Shown here: piece by piece, positions 28,162 through 36,120 of the stretch
Layout: the number at the start of each line of letters is the position of its first letter
Numbering within the stretch: the first letter of the stretch is position 1
DNA from: Novosphingobium profundi
GTDB lineage: Bacteria > Pseudomonadota > Alphaproteobacteria > Sphingomonadales > Sphingomonadaceae
NCBI RefSeq assembly: GCF_020524485.1
Contig: NZ_JAIVLF010000004.1
Coordinates: 124,001 to 188,000, forward strand
Direction: 5' to 3'
Length of the DNA stretch: 64,000 nucleotides
The notes under the pieces: model-generated
Seen by the model: the letters and a program-made list of their open reading frames with translations, nothing else
Told to the model about the DNA's origin: nothing
Databases searched by the model: none
Made by a program: the position numbers and the translations under genes

Positions 28162-29028
28162 ATGCGCATGCTTCGCGGACTTCTTGCCTCCTGGCTGCTG
28201 GGGCTGGCGCTTGCCGCCTGCGGCCCCGCCCCCCTCCCCGCGACCCCGGCCTTGTGGGCCGTACGCGATGACGCGGGCCATGAGGGCTGGCTATTTGGCA
28301 CGATCCACAGCGCGCCTGCCCCGCTCGAATGGCGCTCAGACACGATCGACGGAGCGCTCACCAAGGCCGGTGCGATCATGGTCGAAGTCGGCAACCTGCA
28401 GGACGATGCGGCCGTTGCAGCGACCTTCGCGCGCCTTGCCCGGGGAGAAAACGAGCCTCCCCTGAGCACCCGGGCCTCCCCTGATGACCGGGCGGCACTG
28501 AAGGCGCTCATGGACAAGGCCGGCTATGCTGACGGGCAGTTTCGCGAGGTCGAGACCTGGGCGGCGGCGCTGACGCTGGCGCGCAGCTCCAAAGACGGCA
28601 GCGATGCTGCAAATGGCGTCGACCGCGCGGTCCTGAAGGCTGCAGGCGCACGGCCCGTCCTCGAACTGGAAGGGGCCGAGACGCAGCTCGGGATCTTCGA
28701 TGCCCTTCCCGAACGCGAGCAGCGCGACCTGCTGGGCGCCGTAGCCCATGAAGCCACATCCCAGGATGGCACCGACCTTCTCAAAGGGTGGCGGGCAGGC
28801 GACATCATGGCGCTCGAAGCCGAGACGCGCCGCGGGCTGCTGGCCGATCCGGAACTGCGCGAGGCGCTCTTTACCGAGCGCAATGCGGCATGGACCGGCA
28901 AGATCGCCAAGGCCGTCCGCAAAGGCCAACGCCCGTTCGTCGCCGTGGGCGCGGCGCACATGGTCGGTCCGGACGGGCTGATTGCCCTGCTCGAGCACGC
29001 GGGGCTCACCGTCGAGCGCCTGCAATAG
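28162..29028 (+). CDS. TraB/GumN family lipoprotein, tandem paralogue
   Basis: A 288-residue paralogue of the preceding gene. The N-terminus ends in the lipobox LAAC (Cys near residue 20), so it should be lipid-anchored, while the first copy is soluble. The family stations remain: WLFGTIHSAP near residue 43 and VAVGAAHMVGPDGL near 262. The two copies differ strongly in sequence, pointing to an old duplication with different locations in the envelope. Same operon, 11-base gap. Confidence 0.83.
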   Translation: MRMLRGLLASWLLGLALAACGPAPLPATPALWAVRDDAGHEGWLFGTIHSAPAPLEWRSDTIDGALTKAGAIMVEVGNLQDDAAVAATFARLARGENEPPLSTRASPDDRAALKALMDKAGYADGQFREVETWAAALTLARSSKDGSDAANGVDRAVLKAAGARPVLELEGAETQLGIFDALPEREQRDLLGAVAHEATSQDGTDLLKGWRAGDIMALEAETRRGLLADPELREALFTERNAAWTGKIAKAVRKGQRPFVAVGAAHMVGPDGLIALLEHAGLTVERLQ

Positions 29029-29163
29029 CGCTTGCCTTTACCCGCCTTTGCGCATAAGGGCCCTGCCTTCTGTCATGGTCATCCCTGGAGGCGTGGCAGA
29101 AGGAGCGGGGCCGATGGTCGGTCCCGAACCGATCATTTATCCAGTTTTCGAAAGGCACGTACC

Positions 29164-29790
29164 ATGAGCGATACGCTTACCCTGCCGGCCGAGACGCGCG
29201 AACGGGCAGGCAAGGGAGCCTCCCGCGCCCTGCGTCGCGAAGGCCGTACTCCCGCCGTGATCTATGGCAACAACGAAGAACCGATTGCCATCCACGTCGA
29301 GGAAAAGGAGCTGATCCGTCAGCTCGGCACCGGTCACTTCTTCAACTCGATCGTCGAGGTCGAGATCAATGGCAAGAAGGTGCGTACGCTCCCCAAGGAC
29401 GTTGCGCTTCACCCCGTCACGGACTTCCCGCTTCACGCTGACTTCCTGCGCCTCTCGAAGAACGCAACCGTGCACGTCAACGTGCCCGTCGCGTTCGCCA
29501 ACGAAGAGCTGTCGCCGGGCCTGAAGCGTGGCGGCGTGCTCAACATCGTTCGTCACGAGCTTGAGCTGGTCTGCCCCGCGGACAAGATCCCCGACGAGAT
29601 CTCGATCGACGTCACCGGCTTCGACGTCGGCGAATCGATCCACGCCAGCCACGTGACGCTGCCCGCCGGCGTCGAGCAGGCGATCACGGACCGCGACTTC
29701 ACCATCGCGACGATCGCGGCGCCCTCGGCTCTCAAGAGCGAAGAAGGCGACACGACCAAGGCTGAAGGCGAAGGCGAAACCGCCGAGTAA
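29164..29790 (+). CDS. rplY: 50S ribosomal protein L25/general stress protein Ctc
   Basis: A 208-residue long-form L25 (CTC type), binding 5S rRNA. It has the L25 domain (residues about 4-95, [18 protein letters not shown]) followed by the TL5 C-terminal beta domain (residues about 96-185) and an acidic tail. The start at 29164 is set by homology to the L25 start ([14 protein letters not shown]); the 29029-29163 gap holds the promoter. It is upstream of pth, a common bacterial pairing. Confidence 0.95.
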   Translation: MSDTLTLPAETRERAGKGASRALRREGRTPAVIYGNNEEPIAIHVEEKELIRQLGTGHFFNSIVEVEINGKKVRTLPKDVALHPVTDFPLHADFLRLSKNATVHVNVPVAFANEELSPGLKRGGVLNIVRHELELVCPADKIPDEISIDVTGFDVGESIHASHVTLPAGVEQAITDRDFTIATIAAPSALKSEEGDTTKAEGEGETAE

Positions 29791-29808
29791 TCGCCTCGCG
29801 ACAAGTTC

Positions 29809-29856
29809 AGGCCCTTTCCGCCCCGGCCACCGGTGCGCGGAAAGGGCCTTTTCTTT
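29809..29856 (+). terminator. Rho-independent terminator between rplY and pth
   Basis: Stem AGGCCCTTTCCGC (29809-29821) / GCGGAAAGGGCCT (29837-29849), perfect 13 base pairs with a 15-base loop, followed by a T-rich tail. It may partly separate pth expression from rplY. Confidence 0.85.
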
Positions 29857-29910
29857 TGGGCGCTTGCACGCCACTAAGCGCGCGCTCAGGACAGACCGAA
29901 AGGACAGGCA

Positions 29911-30486
29911 ATGGCCACGCAACTGTGGGTGGGACTTGGAAACCCGGGACCGCAATACGCCATGCAGCGGCACAACGTGGGTTTCATGGCTCTCGACACG
30001 ATTGCCGACATGCACCGCTTCGGCCCTGTCCAGAAGAAGTTCCAGGGCTGGCTCCAGGAAGGTCGGCTCGGCAGCGACAAGATCCTGCTGCTCAAGCCTG
30101 CCACATTCATGAACGAGAGCGGCCGCTCGGTGGGTGAGGCCATGCGCTTCTACAAGCTGGAGCCCGACGCCCTCACCGTCTTTCATGACGAGCTCGACCT
30201 CGCCCCGTTCAAGGTCAAGGTGAAGCAGGGCGGCGGCCATGCCGGGCACAATGGCCTGCGCTCCATCGGCCAGCATCTGGGCCCCGACTACCGCCGCGTG
30301 CGCCTGGGCATCGGACATCCCGGCCACAAGGACCGTGTCACCGGCTATGTGCTGGGCAACTACGCCAAGGCGGAGATTGATCCGCTCGCCGACATGCTCG
30401 GGGCGATTGCCGCCGAGGCCAACTGGCTCGCCGAAGGTAACGATCCGCGCTTCATGAGCGAGATCGCCTTGCGTCAGCAGGGCTAG
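29911..30486 (+). CDS. pth: Peptidyl-tRNA hydrolase
   Basis: A 191-residue enzyme that recycles peptidyl-tRNA released from stalled ribosomes. The catalytic His is near residue 20 in MQRHNVGFMALD; ATFMNESGRSV, FHDELDLAPFKVKVKQGGG and GHNGLRSI are family signatures. Full length. Downstream of rplY with a terminator between. Confidence 0.96.
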   Translation: MATQLWVGLGNPGPQYAMQRHNVGFMALDTIADMHRFGPVQKKFQGWLQEGRLGSDKILLLKPATFMNESGRSVGEAMRFYKLEPDALTVFHDELDLAPFKVKVKQGGGHAGHNGLRSIGQHLGPDYRRVRLGIGHPGHKDRVTGYVLGNYAKAEIDPLADMLGAIAAEANWLAEGNDPRFMSEIALRQQG

Positions 30487-30501
30487 CACCTGTCGAGTTA
30501 G

Positions 30502-30542
30502 TTTACAGTTGGGTAATTCGGTTAGTTATATTAACCACTAAC
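30502..30542 (+). promoter_or_regulatory. Candidate promoter and operator of the PEP-CTERM gene
   Basis: This AT-rich patch stands out in GC-rich DNA. A -35-like TTTACA (30502-30507) and a -10-like TATATT (30527-30532) are 19 bases apart. The inverted repeat GTTAGT (30521-30526) / ACTAAC (30537-30542) overlaps the -10 element and could bind a regulator. Another in-frame ATG at 30544 lies in the leader. Confidence 0.4.
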
Positions 30543-30618
30543 TATGGCTGAAAACTGCGATTGGCACAGCCATTGCGAAGATGGACCTACATCTCAAGTT
30601 TACAGGGGTTACGTCAGG

Positions 30619-31011
30619 ATGCTTCGCAAGACTTTCAATACTCTCGCTATTTCCACTGCACTTTCGGTCGCCTTTGCCACCCCTGCGCACGCCACCTTCT
30701 TCTGGTGGCCGACGTCCTCGGGCGGCACGCACTCGCACTACTGCGATTGCGGCCACTCGGGCGGCTCGACCATGTGCGGTGGCAGCACCTCGACGACCTC
30801 CGGCGGCACCACCACCACCTCGGGTGGGACCACAACCACTTCGGGCGGCACCACGACGACGACCTCCGGTGGCACGACCACCACGTCGGGTGGCACGTCC
30901 GGTGGCTCGTCGGGCGGCACCGATGTTCCCGAACCTGGCATGCTGGGCATGATGGGCCTGGGTCTCATCGGCCTGGCCTATGCGCGCCGCCGCAAGCGTC
31001 GGGTCGCCTGA
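30619..31011 (+). CDS. PEP-CTERM sorted protein with Gly-Thr-Ser repeats
   Basis: A 130-residue exported protein. A signal peptide (residues about 1-26, ending AHA) is followed by a His/Cys cluster (THSHYCDCGHSGG), a low-complexity middle of repeated SGGTTTT units (residues about 55-100), and a C-terminal sorting tail: VPEPGM, a hydrophobic helix, then ARRRKRR. This is the PEP-CTERM signal recognised by exosortase, which usually sends proteins to the surface or extracellular matrix. The Thr/Ser-rich part is a likely glycosylation region. No exosortase gene is in the window. The start at 30619 is chosen as the signal peptide begins there. Confidence 0.82.
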   Translation: MLRKTFNTLAISTALSVAFATPAHATFFWWPTSSGGTHSHYCDCGHSGGSTMCGGSTSTTSGGTTTTSGGTTTTSGGTTTTTSGGTTTTSGGTSGGSSGGTDVPEPGMLGMMGLGLIGLAYARRRKRRVA

Positions 31012-31118
31012 GCCAGCGCACCAACGACCTGCCGCGCGTCCACGCCCATCACGGGCGCGCACGCAGGAACATCGGGTAAGCGCGCCGCAATTCCCGTTGG
31101 TGGATGCACGCAGCCCTG

Positions 31119-31153
31119 AAAGGCCGTCGAAGGTTCAGCCTTCGGCGGCCTTT
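31119..31153. terminator. Bidirectional terminator at the TPR gene stop codon
   Basis: A 15-base-pair stem (AAAGGCCGTCGAAGG / CCTTCGGCGGCCTTT, one G-U pair) with a 5-base loop and flanking T/A tracts lies between convergent genes. It spans the stop codon of the TPR lipoprotein gene (31135-31137). Confidence 0.8.
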
Positions 31154-32661
31154 GCCTTTGCGAGCGAACGCGCGATAGCCGCATTGCCGGGATCGGCTTT
31201 CGCAGCCGTGCGCAGCAATTGCCGCGCCTTTTCCATTTCGATGCCGCTTTCCAGGCGCACGAGTCCGGCGACATATATGCAATCGGGGTTGTCGGGAGCC
31301 TGCGCCATCGCCCGGTCGGCATAGCCAACCGCGCTGTCGACCTCGCCCAGGTGCATGTGGGCCAGGGCAAGGCGTCGCAGCACCTCGGCATCTCCTGCAC
31401 CTGTCAGCATGGGCTGGTAGATCGCCACCGCCTTCGCCCACTCCTGCCGCGCCATGGCCCGTGCGCCGTCCTCGATCCGCGCCTGCGCGGCCTCCAGACG
31501 CGCTGGCTCAAGGCGAGCGGCCAGCGCGGCCGCTTCGGGCGCCCCCACCGCTTCGGCCGCCTGACGTGCGGCGTTGATGGCTTGCGGCCCAGCCAGCGGG
31601 CTCATCGCAAGGGGGCGCAAGGTCTCCCAGGCGTCACCTGGATTGTCGGTCTCGATCTGCGCAATTCCCAGCATGAGCCGGGAATAGGGATTGCCCGGAA
31701 GTGCCAGCGAAGCTCTCTGGAATATGACACGCGCCTGTTCGGCATGGCCGAGACGCAGCAGCGCCTCCCCATAGCTCATGCTGAGCGGCGAGCCTGGCTC
31801 AAGCTGCGCTTCGCGCGCCTGCAAGGTGGTCCGGATCGTCTCCCACTCACCCTTCTCGGAGAGAAGCTGGATCCGCATGGCCTCGATCTCGGACGTCGCG
31901 CCCAGGTCCTTGCGCGCGGTCTCGATCACCTTCATGGCCGCCTCGACATCCCCCTTGATGTCGTACTGGTTGGCCAGCGCCACACGCGGTGCCGCCCGAT
32001 CGGGATAGGCTTCCACCACCTTGCGGAACGCGGCGATGGCGGCCTCGGTCTGGCCTCGCGCAGCCGCGAGATCCCCGGCCAGCACGCGCGTTTCGTATGC
32101 CCCCGCATCGCGCGCGACCATCCGGCGATAGATCGCCTCGGCCGCGTCGAACTGCCCTTCCTGCAAACGGAACCGCGCGTAGGCCTCGGCAAGGCGGATA
32201 CCGCCACCCTGCTCCATTCCTGCCTCGAACGCGGCAATGGCAGCCTCACGCCGGTCGAGCGCCAGATTGGCCTCGGCGCGCACGCGGGCGGCATCTTCGC
32301 CATCGGCGTCGGCCAGACGCTTGAGCGCCTCCGCAGGCCGTCCACGCAGCAACGCGATCTCGGCCCTCAGGACCGAGCGGTTCGTCCCTGTTCCTCCGGC
32401 TTGCTCCAGGCGACGAAGCGCCCCTTCCGCACCATCGGGATCACCCAGCCCCAGGTAAGCGCGCGCGAGCACTTCGAGCATGGCCGCGTTACCCGGATCC
32501 TCCTGCAAGGCCGAGGCGACTTCGACACGCGCCTGATCGAAGTCCTCCCGCGCCAGACTATCCTGGGCCTTTCCAAGGAGGGTCTCGGGGCTGTCGCCAC
32601 AAGCGGTGAGCAACGAAAGGGCCACGAAGGGCAGCGCGAAGCGGGAAAGAGATCGGCTCAT
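31135..32661 (-). CDS. Tetratricopeptide-repeat lipoprotein
   Basis: A 508-residue lipoprotein. The start at 32661 begins a signal sequence with lipobox LLTAC (Cys near residue 20). The rest is a series of TPR helix pairs (residues about 30-505). It resembles the large TPR lipoprotein PrsT of exosortase/PEP-CTERM exopolysaccharide loci, and a PEP-CTERM gene lies just downstream on the other strand; this link is inference. A longer reading from 32907 crosses the promoter region of ychF and is not believed. Confidence 0.78.
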   Translation of the reverse strand: MSRSLSRFALPFVALSLLTACGDSPETLLGKAQDSLAREDFDQARVEVASALQEDPGNAAMLEVLARAYLGLGDPDGAEGALRRLEQAGGTGTNRSVLRAEIALLRGRPAEALKRLADADGEDAARVRAEANLALDRREAAIAAFEAGMEQGGGIRLAEAYARFRLQEGQFDAAEAIYRRMVARDAGAYETRVLAGDLAAARGQTEAAIAAFRKVVEAYPDRAAPRVALANQYDIKGDVEAAMKVIETARKDLGATSEIEAMRIQLLSEKGEWETIRTTLQAREAQLEPGSPLSMSYGEALLRLGHAEQARVIFQRASLALPGNPYSRLMLGIAQIETDNPGDAWETLRPLAMSPLAGPQAINAARQAAEAVGAPEAAALAARLEPARLEAAQARIEDGARAMARQEWAKAVAIYQPMLTGAGDAEVLRRLALAHMHLGEVDSAVGYADRAMAQAPDNPDCIYVAGLVRLESGIEMEKARQLLRTAAKADPGNAAIARSLAKAKAAEG

Positions 32662-32721
32662 GGCATGCTGCCTAGCGACAAGCCCTGAACTTTCCGTTAT
32701 GCGCACCGGCTTGACCGTCGT

Positions 32722-32746
32722 GTGCATTTCCTGAACCGAAATGCAC
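32722..32746. promoter_or_regulatory. Perfect inverted repeat between the TPR gene and ychF
   Basis: GTGCATTTC / GAAATGCAC, 9-base perfect arms separated by 7 bases, sits in the 151-base divergent promoter region. It could be an operator serving either gene. No regulator for it is recognised. Confidence 0.5.
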
Positions 32747-32812
32747 TGCAAAAACTGGCCAAGACGGCGCTGCGGCGCTATGGGCAGCCAAATTTTCATA
32801 CCGGAGTAGATA

Positions 32813-33913
32813 ATGGGTTTCCGTTGCGGAATCGTGGGCCTGCCCAATGTCGGCAAGTCAACCTTGTTCAATGCGCTCACCGAGACGCAGGCTGCCCAGG
32901 CTGCCAACTATCCCTTCTGCACGATCGAGCCCAACGTCGGGCAGGTCGGCGTGCCCGATCCGCGCCTCGACAAGCTGGCGGAGATTGCAGGCTCGGCCAA
33001 GATCATCCCGACCCAGCTTTCGTTCGTGGACATCGCCGGGCTCGTGCGCGGCGCGTCGAAGGGCGAAGGCCTGGGCAACCAGTTCCTGGGCAACATTCGC
33101 GAAGTCGACGCGATCATCCACGTCCTGCGCTGCTTCGAGAACGACGACATCCAGCACGTCGACAACAAGGTCGACCCGATTGCCGATGCCGATACGGTCG
33201 AGACCGAGCTCCTGCTCTCCGACCTTGAAAGCCTCGAAAAGCGCGTCCCCGCCGCCCAGAAGCGCGGTGCGAGCGGCGACAAGGAAGCCAGGATCGCCGC
33301 CTCGGTTCTGGGCCAGGCGCTCGATCTCCTGCGCGAAGGCAAGCCCGCCCGCCTGACCGAGCCCAAGGATGAGGAAGAAGAACGCGTCTTCCGCCAGGCC
33401 CAGCTCCTGACCGCAAAGCCCGTCCTCTACGTCTGCAATGTCGAGGAAGAGGCCGCGGCCGAGGGCAACGAATTCTCCCAGCGCGTCTTCGAGAAGGCCG
33501 CTGCCGAAGGCGCGACCGCGGTCATCGTCTCGGCCGCCATCGAGGCCGAACTGGTCGGCATGGACAAGGAAGACCGCGGCGTCTTCCTTGAGGAAATGGG
33601 CCTTGCCGAAGCCGGCCTGGCGCGCATCATCCGCGCAGGCTACGAGCTTCTCGAACTCCTGACCTTCTTCACGGTCGGCCCCAAGGAAGCACGCGCCTGG
33701 ACCGTCCACAAGGGCGCCAAGGCCCCTGAGGCCGCAGGCGAGATTCACTCCGACATGCAGCGTGGCTTCATCCGCGCCGAGACCATCGCCTTTGATGATT
33801 TCGTGGCGCTCGGCGGCGAAGCGGCCGCCAAGGAACAGGGCAAGCTGCGTCAGGAAGGCAAGGAGTACGTGGTGCACGACGGCGACGTCATGCACTTCAA
33901 GTTCAACGTCTGA
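32813..33913 (+). CDS. ychF: Redox-regulated ribosome-binding ATPase YchF
   Basis: A 366-residue OBG-family P-loop protein that prefers ATP. The G1 loop is GLPNVGKSTLF near residue 8; the G3 region is DIAGLVRGASKGEGLGNQFL near 72; a coiled-coil insertion lies about residues 130-200; a C-terminal TGS domain is present (LLTFFTVGPKEARAWTV, RAETIAFDDFV). Standard length. Known to associate with ribosomes and to influence stress resistance. Confidence 0.96.
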   Translation: MGFRCGIVGLPNVGKSTLFNALTETQAAQAANYPFCTIEPNVGQVGVPDPRLDKLAEIAGSAKIIPTQLSFVDIAGLVRGASKGEGLGNQFLGNIREVDAIIHVLRCFENDDIQHVDNKVDPIADADTVETELLLSDLESLEKRVPAAQKRGASGDKEARIAASVLGQALDLLREGKPARLTEPKDEEEERVFRQAQLLTAKPVLYVCNVEEEAAAEGNEFSQRVFEKAAAEGATAVIVSAAIEAELVGMDKEDRGVFLEEMGLAEAGLARIIRAGYELLELLTFFTVGPKEARAWTVHKGAKAPEAAGEIHSDMQRGFIRAETIAFDDFVALGGEAAAKEQGKLRQEGKEYVVHDGDVMHFKFNV

Positions 33914-34040
33914 TCCAGACCCCACTTACGCTTGCATCCCGCTCCCTCCGACATGAGGGGGGCGGGACAGGCTCGGCACTAAACGCAGGCCCATGCGTTG
34001 CCCTTGCAACCCCTTAACGAGTTGCAAGGAACCGCCCTCC

Positions 34041-34847
34041 ATGATCGACCGATCCGAAAAGATCGTCTGGCTTGCCCGCCTGGGCTTCGTGGCGCGCGGC
34101 GTCGTCTATGCGCTGCTGGGCTATCTGGCCCTGTCGAGCTCCTCGAGCCAGACGGTAAGCTCCGGCCAGTCCGGTGTCCTTGGTTATATCCAGCATATCC
34201 CGGGCGGCGTCCCGATCCTCTTTGCCGCCTCAGCCGGACTTCTGGGCTATGCCCTGTTCCGGTTCTCCTCGGCCTTTCTCGACATCGAAAATCGCGGAAC
34301 TGACGCCAAGGGCATCGCCACGCGCACCGGGCACCTGTGCAGCGGCGTGCTCCACCTCGGCCTTGCCTGGTCCGCACTCCAGTTCGCCATTGGCAGCAAG
34401 CAGAGTGCAGGTGATCGTACCCACGACATGGTTTCGACCGCGCTTGGTTTCGAGCTCGGCCCCCTCGCCCTTGCCATCGCTGGTGTCGCGCTGGTGACCG
34501 GCGCCCTCTTCCAGGCGCGCGAGGCAATCACGCTCGGCTTCATGAAGTGGGTTTCCCCCCGCGCTCCGACCTGGAGCTGCTGGCTCGGCCGTGCCGGTTA
34601 TGCCGCCCGCGCGGTGGTATACCTTCTCATCGGATGGTCGCTGCTGCGCTCGGCCTGGTCGGAAAACAGCTCCGAGGCGCGTTCGGTCGGCGGGGCCATC
34701 CTCGACCTGCGCGAGATGGGCGCGGTCCACACCGCAGTGGCTGCAGGTCTCCTGCTGTTTGGGCTCTTCAGCCTCATCATCGCGCGCTACCGCATCATTC
34801 CCGATCCGGGCCGCAAGTTCCATGCGGCTCGGCAGGCGCTGAGTTGA
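34041..34847 (+). CDS. DUF1206 membrane protein
   Basis: A 268-residue integral membrane protein with about six helices arranged as three copies of a two-helix DUF1206 unit. The first (WLARLGFVARGVVYALLGYL) and third (WLGRAGYAARAVVYLLIGW) show the motif best; the middle copy is degenerate. No function is assigned to the family. It is six bases upstream of the glutaredoxin-MauE gene, so both are likely in one operon. The start at 34041 has AAGGA about 13 bases upstream. Confidence 0.85.
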   Translation: MIDRSEKIVWLARLGFVARGVVYALLGYLALSSSSSQTVSSGQSGVLGYIQHIPGGVPILFAASAGLLGYALFRFSSAFLDIENRGTDAKGIATRTGHLCSGVLHLGLAWSALQFAIGSKQSAGDRTHDMVSTALGFELGPLALAIAGVALVTGALFQAREAITLGFMKWVSPRAPTWSCWLGRAGYAARAVVYLLIGWSLLRSAWSENSSEARSVGGAILDLREMGAVHTAVAAGLLLFGLFSLIIARYRIIPDPGRKFHAARQALS

Positions 34848-34853
34848 TCCTTT

Positions 34854-35606
34854 ATGCCCCACCCCAACCAGAACGCCGTCCTTTACCGCATGGTGATGGA
34901 CAAGCACATCTGCCCCTTCGGCCTCAAGGCCAAGCATCTGCTGGAGCGTAAAGGCTATCAGGTCGAGGACCACTGGCTGCAGACCCGCGAGCAGACGGAT
35001 GCCTTTCAGGAAAAGCACGATGTGAAGACCACCCCGCAGATCTTCATCGCGGGACAGCGCATCGGCGGCTATACCGACCTGCGCGAATTCCTGAAGCTGG
35101 ACGTGCCCAACACGGACCGGAAAAGCTACACTCCTGTCATCGCCGTATTTCTGACGGCGGCGGCTCTCGCGATTGCGAGCAGCTGGGCGGTCCTTGGCAC
35201 CGCGATGACCGTGCTGACAGCCGAGTGGTTCGTCTCAATCGCGATGATGCTGCTCGCCATGCTCAAGCTGCAGGATGTCGAGCAGTTCTCGACGATGTTC
35301 CTGGGCTACGATCTTCTGGCCCGGCGCTATGTGCCCTACGCCTATGCCTATCCGTTCCTGGAATGGACGGCCGGGGCGCTGATGACCGCGCATGTCCTGC
35401 CCATCCTGTCGATTCCCGTGGCGCTCGGCATCGGAAGCGTCGGCGCGGCCTCTGTCTTCTATGCGGTCTACATCCAGAAGCGCGAGCTCAAGTGCGCCTG
35501 CGTCGGTGGTTCGGCGAACGTGCAGCTGGGCTTCGTTTCGCTCACCGAGAACCTGCTCATGGTCGGCATGGCGCTTTGGATGCTGATAAAGACCACCACC
35601 CTGTAA
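34854..35606 (+). CDS. Glutaredoxin-MauE/DoxX-like membrane fusion
   Basis: A 250-residue fusion. Residues about 8-82 are a glutaredoxin fold with a one-cysteine active site, CPFG near residue 20, and the cis-Pro region KTTPQIFIAGQRIGG. Residues about 97-248 form four or so membrane helices of the MauE/DoxX type, with a short loop carrying the Cys pair CAC (KCACVGG) near residue 216, as in MauE-type proteins that serve redox maturation. The protein could pass electrons across the inner membrane between cytoplasmic glutathione and periplasmic thiols; that is inference. Confidence 0.85.
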   Translation: MPHPNQNAVLYRMVMDKHICPFGLKAKHLLERKGYQVEDHWLQTREQTDAFQEKHDVKTTPQIFIAGQRIGGYTDLREFLKLDVPNTDRKSYTPVIAVFLTAAALAIASSWAVLGTAMTVLTAEWFVSIAMMLLAMLKLQDVEQFSTMFLGYDLLARRYVPYAYAYPFLEWTAGALMTAHVLPILSIPVALGIGSVGAASVFYAVYIQKRELKCACVGGSANVQLGFVSLTENLLMVGMALWMLIKTTTL

Positions 35607-35613
35607 CGCGACG

Positions 35614-36120
35614 CTAGTCGGTGTCCGGCGGCGTGCAGTCCATCATGCCGTCGGCCATGAAGGCGACCCGTTCCTGCGCATCGTGAAGCATGATGCGCGC
35701 GGGCCAGTTGACGGCATCCCCGCCCGTCTCATCGTCGGGCAAGCGGATGATATCCAGCCAGTTTTCAAGACCCGTGTAGGTCGAATGCGCCCCTCCGGGC
35801 AGCTCCGCGCTGGTCGTGCGCGCGGCATAGCGGTCAAGGTCGGGCGGCACGATCATGAAACCCTCGTCCGGCCCTGCGACGAAGATCGGGTTCTCATCGC
35901 CCTTGGCCGTGAAGCGGCAGCCGCGATGCGACAGGCCGTAACGCTCCATGTCCACATCGGCGATGGGCTGCGGGATGATCGGCTCGAACGGAGCCTTGCT
36001 CATGCGCTTGACCATGGCAACGTCCTTTGCCGCATCGGCCTTCTTTTCGGCCACGGTATCCTCGGAACCACAGGCGGCCAGTGCCGCAACCAGCGCCAGC
36101 CCCATCCATCTTGCGTGCAT
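35614..36120 (-). CDS. Unknown lipoprotein downstream of mutL
   Basis: A 168-residue protein with a lipoprotein signal (LVAALAAC, Cys near residue 17). Its only notable features are two later cysteines (RGCRF and DCTPP near the end) that could form a disulfide. Homologous genes are not known to me. The ATG at 36120 shares a base with the mutL stop (TGATG); GTG at 36123 is a less likely start. It is convergent with the glutaredoxin-MauE gene, with a gap of seven bases. Confidence 0.65.
   Translation of the reverse strand: MHARWMGLALVAALAACGSEDTVAEKKADAAKDVAMVKRMSKAPFEPIIPQPIADVDMERYGLSHRGCRFTAKGDENPIFVAGPDEGFMIVPPDLDRYAARTTSAELPGGAHSTYTGLENWLDIIRLPDDETGGDAVNWPARIMLHDAQERVAFMADGMMDCTPPDTD

Noticed and set aside
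30780..30910. Repeated GGCACCAC-type units as a DNA repeat element.
   Set aside because: They are in frame and encode the Ser/Gly/Thr repeat of the PEP-CTERM protein.
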